From contig CAZYMF010000179.1 in assembly GCA_964648215.1 (NCBI GenBank), positions 1-10,017 on the forward strand: DNA of 10,017 bases, given 5' to 3'. The notes under the pieces were generated by a model. It ran no database searches, was not told the DNA's origin, and saw only the letters and a list, made by a program, of their open reading frames with translations. This document shows positions 1 to 5,239 of this stretch, in pieces. Both the position numbers and the translations under genes were made by a program. Source of the DNA: CAZYMF01 sp964648215 (GTDB lineage: Bacteria > Desulfobacterota > Binatia > HRBIN30 > JACQVA1). Numbering within the stretch: the first letter of the stretch is position 1; the number at the start of each line of letters is the position of its first letter.

Positions 1-7
1 GAGGCCG

Positions 8-781
8 TCAGGCCTTCCCCTTCGAGGAGATTCCCGAGAGCTGCTCGATCAGCTTCTGCGCCGTCTCCGGGGACAGCCACACGTCGCGGATGGCGCGGCG
101 CTGCTCCTCGGTCTCGCCGACGACGGCGGCCACCGCGGCCTGCTGCAGGACGCGCTTGTTGTAGGCGTACGCGGCGCGGGGATAGGAGCCGAGCAGGCGG
201 GCCTTCTCCAGACAGACACGCTCGAGGTCGGCCGGCTCGACCACCTCGTCGATCACGCCCAGCTCGCGTGCGGCTTCGGGACCGTGCAGCTCGGCTTCCA
301 AGGCGATGCGACGCGCCTGCGCGTTGGTCAGCGCCAGGCGGGTGATCTCCATGGCCCCGGTGGGCAGCGGCAAGCCGATGGCCGTCTCGTTGAGGCCGAT
401 CTTGGCGTTGCCGCGAGCGGCGATGCGCGCGTCGCAGGTCAGGGTGAGAATGCCGCCGCCGGCGATGGCATGGCCGTTCACCATCGCCACCGTCGGTTTG
501 GGCAGGGTCCACAGCGCGAACACGCCGTCGCCCTGGCCACCGAAGCCGGAGCCCGTCTCGCCCTGCCCCGCAGTCGTCAGCGCCTTGAGGTCGAGCCCGC
601 CGCAGAAGAACTTGCCGGCGCCGGTGACGACCACGGCGCGTACCGCGTCGTCGCCCGCGGCCGCCGCGCAGGCGGCGGCCAGATCCGCGAGCAGCTCGGG
701 GTTGATGGCGTTCGCCGGCGGGCGGTTCAGGGTGAGGATGCGCACGCCGCCGTCGACGTCCCGGGTCTCAATCGCCGCCAT
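8..781 (-). CDS. Crotonase-family protein, probably Delta3,Delta2-enoyl-CoA isomerase-like (enoyl-CoA hydratase/isomerase family)
   Basis: This 257-residue protein has the usual length and layout of a single-domain crotonase, a cytoplasmic enzyme acting on acyl-CoA thioesters. The two oxyanion-hole segments are visible: GKFFCGGLDL at residues 56-65 and NGHAIAGGG at 102-110. Of the two glutamates that enoyl-CoA hydratase uses, the first position is Ile111, while the second is kept as Glu132 in GLNETAIGLPLP. A single glutamate, an AGG-x-hydrophobic segment and a GLNET motif are what I remember of mitochondrial ECI1-type isomerases, which move a cis/trans-3 double bond to trans-2 in beta-oxidation of unsaturated fatty acids. 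The fold call is firm; the isomerase call is inference, and substrate cannot be read from sequence. The ATG at 781 is preceded by AAAGGAG with a 6-base spacer. The gene overlaps the end of rluB by 14 bases, so it is probably translationally coupled to it, though the functions are unrelated. Confidence 0.9.
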   Translation of the reverse strand: MAAIETRDVDGGVRILTLNRPPANAINPELLADLAAACAAAAGDDAVRAVVVTGAGKFFCGGLDLKALTTAGQGETGSGFGGQGDGVFALWTLPKPTVAMVNGHAIAGGGILTLTCDARIAARGNAKIGLNETAIGLPLPTGAMEITRLALTNAQARRIALEAELHGPEAARELGVIDEVVEPADLERVCLEKARLLGSYPRAAYAYNKRVLQQAAVAAVVGETEEQRRAIRDVWLSPETAQKLIEQLSGISSKGKA

Positions 782-1646
782 GGGCTACTCCTTTCCGCAA
801 GGGTCGAACTCGTCTTGGCGCGAGCGGGCCGCGCGCCACCTCGTCTCGGCGCAGCCCGACGGCGGCGCGCAGCGTCGCCACCTCGCGCTCGCTCAGCATC
901 CTGTGCGCGCCCGGCGGCAGCTTGCCGAGCTTGAGCGGCCCGAGCTCGATCCGGCTGAGCTTCTCCACCGGCAAGCCCACCCGCTCGCACATCTGGCGGA
1001 TCTCGCGCCGGCGGCCCTCGCGCACGATGATCTCCAGCCACGTCTTCTTGTCGCGCGCCTGCAGCACGCGGGCCTCGGCCGGCGCGGTCACTCCCGACTC
1101 GATGCGCACCCCCGTGCGCAGGCGCCCGAGCTGCTGCTCGTCGGGCAGACCCTTCACCTTGACGCGATAGGTCTTGGCCACGCCGTACCGCGGGTGGGTC
1201 AGCCGCAGCGCCAGCTCGCCGTCGTTGGTGAGCAGGATCAGGCCGGTGGAGAGGTAGTCCAGGCGCCCCACCGGGAAGACACGCACGCGGACGTCGGGCA
1301 GGAGATCGCGCACGGTGGTTCGGCCCTCGGGATCGGAGAGGGTGGTGACGACCCCGAGCGGCTTGTTGAGCAGGACGTAGACGGGGGACGAGACGACCGG
1401 CAGCGGCCGGCCGTCAACGGTGATCCGGTCCTTCCGGGGATCCGCTTTCGTCCCCAGCTCCGTCACCGGCTTGCCGTTGACCCGGATCTTCCCCGCCCGA
1501 ATCAGGTCCTCCGCCGCCCGCCGCGAGCTCACTCCCGCCTGGCTCAACAGCTTCTGCAGCCGCGTCGGCCCCGGGCCCGGCTCCGGCCTCGGCTTCCCCT
1601 TCCGCGTCGGGCGCGGCGGATTCGGATGCTTCTTCAGTGGCTTCAC
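768..1646 (-). CDS. rluB: 23S rRNA pseudouridine synthase, RluB/RsuA family
   Basis: The 292-residue product makes pseudouridine in ribosomal RNA; RluB homologues modify the 23S rRNA helix near the peptidyl-transferase centre. After a basic, proline-rich leader (residues 1-28) comes an S4 RNA-binding domain (about 29-80, RLQKLLSQAGVSSRRAAEDL), then the synthase domain with KPLGVVTT (95-102), the catalytic loop VGRLDYLSTGLILLTNDG (Asp130 is the expected nucleophile) and the family motif EGRRREIRQMCERVG (210-224). The start is a GTG at 1646: the frame is closed by a TGA six codons upstream, and AAGGAG precedes the GTG by 10 bases. The first 233 bases are shared with the scpB frame; third codon positions here are almost all G or C, as expected for the real coding frame. 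RsuA/RluB/RluE/RluF paralogues are hard to separate by eye; RluB is preferred from the scpAB neighbourhood. Confidence 0.93.
   Translation of the reverse strand: MKPLKKHPNPPRPTRKGKPRPEPGPGPTRLQKLLSQAGVSSRRAAEDLIRAGKIRVNGKPVTELGTKADPRKDRITVDGRPLPVVSSPVYVLLNKPLGVVTTLSDPEGRTTVRDLLPDVRVRVFPVGRLDYLSTGLILLTNDGELALRLTHPRYGVAKTYRVKVKGLPDEQQLGRLRTGVRIESGVTAPAEARVLQARDKKTWLEIIVREGRRREIRQMCERVGLPVEKLSRIELGPLKLGKLPPGAHRMLSEREVATLRAAVGLRRDEVARGPLAPRRVRPLRKGVAHGGD
788..794 (-). promoter_or_regulatory. Shine-Dalgarno sequence of the crotonase gene
   Basis: On the minus strand AAAGGAG lies six bases before the ATG at 781. It sits inside the 3' end of rluB, and it fixes the start of the crotonase gene within the rluB coding sequence. 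Confidence 0.75.
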
Positions 1647-2349
1647 CGGTCGGCAACTCCTTCAGCGTGGGCAGCTCGTTGAGGTCCTTGAGGCCGAAGA
1701 CCTCGAGAAACTCGGGCGTGGTGACGTACAGCAGCGGCCGGCCCACGGCCTCCTTGCGGCCCGAGATCTTGATCAACCGTTTCGCCAGCAGCGAGCTGAG
1801 CGCACCCTCGACGTCGACGCCGCGGACGGCCTCGATCTCCGCGCGCGTCACCGCTTGCTTATACGCGATGATGGCCAGGGTCTCCAGCGTAGCGCGTCCG
1901 AGTCGCGCCGGCTTCTCGCGCAGCAGGGCGCGGACGTAGTCGACGTTCTCCGGGGCGGTGCGGAACTGGTAGCCGCCGGCGACCTCCGTCAGGCGCAGCC
2001 CGCGCCGGCCCTCGTTGTAGCGCTGCTGCAGCCGGCGCATCGACGCCACCACCTCCTTCGCCGTCGGGCCCTCGAGCAGCTGGATCAGGCGGCGCAGCGA
2101 CAACGGCGTGGTCGCCGCGAACAGGAGGCTCTCGAGAATCGAGTCCAGCCGCGGCAGCTCCTCGGCCGCCGCCGGCGCGGCGTCCTCGCCCGGCGCCGCG
2201 ACGGCGTCGTCGGCCGGCTCGCCCGGCTCGCCCGGCTCGTCCTCGATCTCAGCCATCGTCTCCGGGGTCTCCGCCACGATCGTCTCCGGCGTCTCCTCCG
2301 GCAGCATCTCCGCCATCCTCTCCTCCTGCGTCTCCACCTCCACCTCCAT
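1414..2349 (-). CDS. scpB: Segregation and condensation protein B
   Basis: ScpB is the winged-helix (kite) subunit that dimerises on ScpA in the SMC-ScpAB complex, which compacts and helps segregate the chromosome. From the ATG at 2349 the protein is 311 residues; the family core is usually under 200. The core spans about residues 66-233: LDSILESLLFAATTPLS, GGYQF, the very typical LETLAIIAYKQAVTRAEIEA (155-174), RGVDVEGALSSLLAKRLI, GRPLLYVTTPEFLEVFGL. It is flanked by an acidic Glu/Pro-rich leader and an Ala/Gly/Glu-rich tail of about 76 residues. An in-frame ATG exists at 2370, but AGGAGG six bases before the ATG at 2349 makes that the better start. The leader overlaps the scpA tail by 101 bases, and the tail overlaps rluB by 233 bases. 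The tail's codons often end in A or T, unlike the core, so the tail may be a run-on after loss of an earlier stop. Confidence 0.93.
   Translation of the reverse strand: MEVEVETQEERMAEMLPEETPETIVAETPETMAEIEDEPGEPGEPADDAVAAPGEDAAPAAAEELPRLDSILESLLFAATTPLSLRRLIQLLEGPTAKEVVASMRRLQQRYNEGRRGLRLTEVAGGYQFRTAPENVDYVRALLREKPARLGRATLETLAIIAYKQAVTRAEIEAVRGVDVEGALSSLLAKRLIKISGRKEAVGRPLLYVTTPEFLEVFGLKDLNELPTLKELPTGEATEEASESAAPDAEGEAEAGAGPGADAAAEAVEPGGSELAAGGGGPDSGGEDPGQRQAGDGAGDESGSPEGPDHR
1657..1662 (-). promoter_or_regulatory. Shine-Dalgarno sequence of rluB
   Basis: AAGGAG on the minus strand ends 10 bases before the GTG at 1646. It lies within scpB codons for LKELP. It supports the GTG start, which is the only likely start codon between the upstream in-frame TGA and the S4 domain. 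Confidence 0.55.
2216..2242 (-). repeat. Three tandem 9-base units in the scpB leader
   Basis: On the plus strand GGCTCGCCC occurs twice and GGCTCGTCC once, back to back. Read in scpB they encode the D/GEPGEPGEP stretch of the acidic leader. The units are in frame and may have arisen by slippage. Confidence 0.7.
2248..2295 (-). repeat. 24-base tandem duplication in the scpA/scpB overlap
   Basis: Two copies of a 24-base unit lie head to tail; within them ATCGTCTCCGG(G/C)GTCTCC on the plus strand matches at 17 of 18 bases. In scpB the units read ETPETIVA and ETPETMAE. In scpA the same DNA reads a Gly/Asp repeat that ends at the scpA stop. The duplication is in frame for both genes. Confidence 0.75.
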
Positions 2350-3220
2350 CTTTCCCCTCCTGCCCTTCATGCAGCGTCCGTCCGTCGTACTCGTCGGCCA
2401 GATCCAGCGAGACGGACGAAATGTCGTCGACGACCAGGTTGATGACGATGCGGTCGAAGTGGCGCTCCTGCAGCGCCCGCACCGCCTGCATGCGCACCAG
2501 CTCCAGCACGGCGAGAAAGGTGACGATGATCTCGATCCGGGTCGCGTCCTCCGGGAACAGGCTCTCGAACTCGACGCTTCTCTTCCGCCCCAGGGTCTGC
2601 AGCACCGACTGCACGCGGTCGCGCAGTGAGACGCGTTCCGTCACGACCTCGTGCACGGCCTCGGGCCGGGCGCGCTGCAGCACGGTGCGAAAGGCCTCGA
2701 TCAGGTCCCAGACGCTGGCGCGGATCCGCGGCGGCCCCTCGTTCTCGACCGGCTCGAGGTCCTCCCAGGAGGCGTCGCGGACGAAGACGTCGCGGCGGAG
2801 CAGCGGGCGCTCGCCGAGCTGCTGTGCCGCCTCGCGAAAGCGCTGGTACTCGAGGAGCTGGCGCACCAGATCGGCGCGCGGGTCGGTCTCCTCGTCCTCC
2901 TCGGCCGCCTCGTCGTCCTGCGGCAGCAGCATGCGCGACTTGATCAGGGTCAAGGTGGCGGCCATCACCAGGAACTCGCCGGCGATGTCGAGGTTGAGAT
3001 CGCGCATCAGGTCGAGATAGGCGATGTACTGGTCGGTGATCGTGGCGATGGGGATATCGACGATCTCGACCTCCTCGCGCTTGATCAGGTGGAGCAGCAG
3101 GTCGAGCGGCCCCTCGAACACCTCGAGCTTGACGCGGTAGGGGACGCCGCGGCGCGCGCCGGCGTCCGCCGTCATCTCCTCCGGCGACTCGGGAAGAATG
3201 TCGGGGCTGTCGTCACTCAT
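2249..3220 (-). CDS. scpA: Segregation and condensation protein A (kleisin)
   Basis: ScpA is the kleisin that bridges the SMC heads and recruits ScpB. The protein is 323 residues, longer than the usual roughly 250. Key parts: N-terminal VFEGPLDLLLHLIKREEVEI (34-53) that contacts the SMC neck, FLVMAATLTLIKSRMLLP (83-100), an acidic linker rich in Asp and Glu (102-113), a central ScpB-binding stretch, and the C-terminal winged helix FLAVLELVRMQAVRALQERH (235-254) that binds the SMC cap. Residues from about 291 onward are a Gly/Asp repeat tail encoded in the overlap with scpB; its codons mostly end in A or T, whereas the scpB frame there ends in G or C, so the tail is probably a run-on of low constraint. 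The start at 3220 lies 14 bases after the trpS stop with TGAGGAG overlapping that stop. The same frame stays open far upstream through trpS, but that stretch is an out-of-frame reading of trpS. No smc gene is in the window. Confidence 0.94.
   Translation of the reverse strand: MSDDSPDILPESPEEMTADAGARRGVPYRVKLEVFEGPLDLLLHLIKREEVEIVDIPIATITDQYIAYLDLMRDLNLDIAGEFLVMAATLTLIKSRMLLPQDDEAAEEDEETDPRADLVRQLLEYQRFREAAQQLGERPLLRRDVFVRDASWEDLEPVENEGPPRIRASVWDLIEAFRTVLQRARPEAVHEVVTERVSLRDRVQSVLQTLGRKRSVEFESLFPEDATRIEIIVTFLAVLELVRMQAVRALQERHFDRIVINLVVDDISSVSLDLADEYDGRTLHEGQEGKDGGGGGDAGGEDGGDAAGGDAGDDRGGDPGDDG
2356..2361 (-). promoter_or_regulatory. Shine-Dalgarno sequence of scpB
   Basis: A full AGGAGG on the minus strand, six bases (GGAAAG) before the ATG at 2349. 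It decides between this start and the in-frame ATG at 2370, which it follows. It lies inside the scpA coding sequence (codons for QEGK). Confidence 0.8.
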
Positions 3221-3230
3221 CCGAACCCGG

Positions 3231-3237
3231 CTCCTCA
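3231..3237 (-). promoter_or_regulatory. Shine-Dalgarno sequence of scpA, overlapping the trpS stop
   Basis: TGAGGAG on the minus strand contains the trpS TGA stop and lies 10 bases before the scpA ATG at 3220. It confirms the scpA start inside a much longer open frame and suggests coupled translation with trpS. Confidence 0.65.
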
Positions 3238-4269
3238 GCCTTCCAGCTTCATGGCGGCCCGCACTTCCCTCATGGTCACCGTCGCCACCGCGCGCGCCCG
3301 CTCGTTCCCCTCGGCCAGCACGTCGTCGACGAGCTCCGGTTGCCCGTCGAGCTCGGCGCGCCGCGCGCGGATCGGCTCCAGCTCGGCATTGACGTGCTTG
3401 ATCATCACCTTCTTGCACTCGAGGCAACCGATCCCGGCGGTACGGCAGCCGGTGGTGACGTAGTCGATCTCCTCCGGCGTGCAGTAGACACGATGCAGGT
3501 TGAACGCCGGGCAGTCGTTGGGCTCGCCCGGATCGTGGCGGCGCGCGCGCCGGGGGTCGGTCATCATGCGGCTCAGCTTGGTGTCCACATCCTTCGCCGA
3601 GTCGGAGAGAAAGACCGCGTTGTTGTAGCTCTTGCTCATCTTGCGCCCGTCGGTGCCGGGGATCTTGGGCACCTCGGTGAGCAGGGCGTCGGGCTCGGGG
3701 AACACGGCGCCGTAGAGGTTGTTGAAGCGGCGGGCGATCTCGCGCGTGATCTCGATGTGCGGCGCCTGGTCGACGCCCACCGGCACCGCCGCGGCCTTGT
3801 AGATCAGGATGTCGGCGGCCTGCAGGATCGGGTAGCCGAGGTGGCCGTAGTTGATCTTGGTGAGCTCGCTGTCGTCCTCCCCCTGGATCAGGCCGAGGTC
3901 GCGCGCCTGCTCCTTGATCGTCGGGTTGCGCAGCAGCCACGGGGTCGGGACGATCATCGAGAACAGCAGGTGCAGCTCGGCGTGCTCCTTGATCGCCGAC
4001 TGGCGGAAGAGCACCGCCTGCTGCGGATCGAGGCCGGCGGCGAGCCAGTCGAGCGTCATCTCGCGCGTGCTCTGCCGCACGCCGCCGGCATCGCTGCTGG
4101 TGGTCAGGGCATGCCAATCGGCGACGAAGAAGAAGCAGCGGTGCTCGCGCTGCAGGCGGATCCAGTTGCGCAGCGCCCCATGCCAGTGCCCCAGGTGCAG
4201 CTTGCCCGTCGGGCGCATGCCGCTGACGATGATGTCGGCGCCCTGCGGCTGCGACGCTGCTTTCTCCAT
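3235..4269 (-). CDS. trpS: Tryptophanyl-tRNA synthetase, probable [4Fe-4S] subtype
   Basis: This class Ic synthetase charges tRNA-Trp with tryptophan in the cytoplasm. The 344-residue length is normal. Visible motifs, numbered from the ATG at 4269: the HIGH-type signature HLGH (25-28), the tryptophan-pocket region around GDDSEL-like EDDSELTKINYGHLGYP, VPVGVDQ (163-168), and the KMSKS loop (210-214). Near the C-terminus four cysteines, Cys253, Cys275, Cys282 and Cys285, form C-x21-C-x6-C-x2-C; the local sequence CRTAGIGCLECKK closely resembles my memory of the Thermotoga maritima enzyme, which binds a [4Fe-4S] cluster near the anticodon-binding region with C-x22-C-x6-C-x2-C. Cluster binding is inferred. 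The ATG at 4269 is preferred for its GGTGA Shine-Dalgarno sequence with five bases between; a GTG at 4284 is an alternative. The 85 bases before it, down from the site-2 protease gene, show no leader peptide or T-box that I can recognise. Confidence 0.96.
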   Translation of the reverse strand: MEKAASQPQGADIIVSGMRPTGKLHLGHWHGALRNWIRLQREHRCFFFVADWHALTTSSDAGGVRQSTREMTLDWLAAGLDPQQAVLFRQSAIKEHAELHLLFSMIVPTPWLLRNPTIKEQARDLGLIQGEDDSELTKINYGHLGYPILQAADILIYKAAAVPVGVDQAPHIEITREIARRFNNLYGAVFPEPDALLTEVPKIPGTDGRKMSKSYNNAVFLSDSAKDVDTKLSRMMTDPRRARRHDPGEPNDCPAFNLHRVYCTPEEIDYVTTGCRTAGIGCLECKKVMIKHVNAELEPIRARRAELDGQPELVDDVLAEGNERARAVATVTMREVRAAMKLEG

Positions 4270-4354
4270 CTCTCTCACCGCCACATCCGCCCCGCAGATC
4301 GTCTGTCGTGCTCGGGGATCGTGCTCGTGCCTGGCGCTCGCAGGAACGACGAGA

Positions 4355-5023
4355 TCACAACAGGGCTCGCAAGAACAGGTTCACCACCGGGCCGATCACC
4401 GCGTCCAGCGTGCGCGTCGCCAGCAAGACCACCACGATGAGCATGCCGTAACGCTCGAGGCGCGCGAAAGCGATCGCCTGCGGGCGGGGCAACAGTCCCG
4501 CCAGCACGCGCCCGCCGTCGAGGGGCAGGATCGGCAACAGGTTGAAGACGGCGAGAACCACGTTGATGAGGACACTCCTCTGCGCCATCATCGCCACCGG
4601 CGTCAGCGTCGTGATCGCCACGCCGGTGAGCGCGCTGTCGTGCGGCAGCCGCAGCTGGAGCAGGGACTGCAGCACCACGGCGCTGACGAGGGCGAGGATG
4701 ATGTTGGTCACCGGGCCTGCCGCCGCCACCAGCACCATGTCCCGCCGCGGCCGGCGCAGCTGGCCGAAGTTGACCGGAACCGGCTTGGCGTACCCGAACA
4801 GAAACGGGGCATGCGCCAACAACAGGAACAGCGGCAGCGCAACCGTTCCCATCAGGTCGATGTGCGCGATCGGGTTGAGGGTGAGACGTCCGGCGCGCGC
4901 GGCGGTGTCGTCGCCGCACCACTTGGCCACCACGCCGTGAGCCAGCTCGTGCAAAATGACCGCCGCCAGCACGGGCAATGCCCACACCGACAAGCCCTGG
5001 AGAAACGAGTTCATTTGAGGCAT
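4355..5023 (-). CDS. Site-2 protease family membrane metalloprotease (peptidase M50)
   Basis: This 222-residue protein is a compact, almost entirely membrane-embedded zinc protease of the small M50B group, without the PDZ domain of RseP. The first helix carries the zinc-binding HELAH (residues 25-29, Glu26 catalytic). It is followed by LTLNPIAHIDLMGT (47-60), the loop GYAKPVPVN (77-85), a helix starting AAGPVTNIILAL (101-112), and NLLPILPLDGGR (161-172), where Asp169 is the third zinc ligand. About four to six hydrophobic segments are visible. Substrates of this short subfamily are mostly unknown, so no function beyond intramembrane proteolysis is claimed. The start at 5023 has no convincing Shine-Dalgarno sequence; an ATG three codons downstream (5014) is equally possible. 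It follows the 216-base intergenic break and is the first gene of the left block, adjacent to trpS as in many deltaproteobacteria-like genomes. Confidence 0.92.
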   Translation of the reverse strand: MPQMNSFLQGLSVWALPVLAAVILHELAHGVVAKWCGDDTAARAGRLTLNPIAHIDLMGTVALPLFLLLAHAPFLFGYAKPVPVNFGQLRRPRRDMVLVAAAGPVTNIILALVSAVVLQSLLQLRLPHDSALTGVAITTLTPVAMMAQRSVLINVVLAVFNLLPILPLDGGRVLAGLLPRPQAIAFARLERYGMLIVVVLLATRTLDAVIGPVVNLFLRALL

Positions 5024-5041
5024 TTCGCCGCGAACCCTAGC

Positions 5042-5072
5042 AGAAAGGCCCCGGCCCCGCCACGCCGGGGGC
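5042..5072 (-). terminator. GC-rich hairpin with short T tract, possible weak terminator
   Basis: GCCCCGGC (5048-5055) pairs with GCCGGGGGC (5064-5072, one bulged G) across an 8-base loop. Read on the minus strand the hairpin is followed by C then TTTCTG. It lies downstream of xerD and about 25 bases before the site-2 protease start. The T tract is too short for a confident intrinsic terminator; it could instead act as an attenuating structure in the leader of the next gene. Confidence 0.35.
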
Positions 5073-5117
5073 GGGCTGTGTCGTTCGGTTCATGACCCCG
5101 CGCATCGTACGGACGAA

Positions 5118-5229
5118 GAGAATGACCAACCGAGAACCGAGAACCGGGAATGAAGAACGGGACACTGAAAAATCCAGGGCAATGACCGGTTCTCCGTTCT
5201 CAATTCTCGGTTCCCGGTTCTCCATTCTC
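5118..5229. repeat. Long imperfect palindrome built from GAGAACCG-like words
   Basis: Arms at 5118-5167 and 5180-5229 pair as inverted repeats with 38 of 50 positions matching and no gaps, around the 12-base loop AAAAATCCAGGG. Each arm repeats the words GAGAACCG, GAACCGGGAA and GAGAATG. Base composition is clearly richer in A/T than the surrounding genes. The element begins 11 bases past the xerD stop. As RNA it would fold to a stem of about 50 imperfect pairs in either direction. I recall similar GTTCTCGGTTCTC-type runs between genes in other environmental bacterial genomes, where they are often mistranslated as NREPRIENGEP-like peptides; that is memory, not a search. A small palindromic dispersed element is the likeliest nature, with a possible role in mRNA 3'-end protection or termination. 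Confidence 0.8.
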
Positions 5230-5239
5230 ATCTCTCCCA

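Noticed and set aside
2249..4117. A 622-residue minus-strand frame ending with ScpA
   Set aside because: The part before 3220 is Arg/Ala/Gly/Pro-rich and lies out of frame over trpS. ScpA has its own ATG and Shine-Dalgarno sequence at 3220, so this is not a fusion.
4306..4327. Two copies of TCGTGCTCG 13 bases apart between the site-2 protease gene and trpS
   Set aside because: Nine-base direct repeats are expected by chance in GC-rich DNA, and no operator, T-box or leader peptide could be recognised around them.
5118..5229. The palindrome as a dif site for the adjacent Xer recombinase
   Set aside because: A dif site is about 28 bases with two 11-base half-sites around a short centre. The arms here are 50 bases of repeated words and do not resemble it, and dif need not lie near xer genes.
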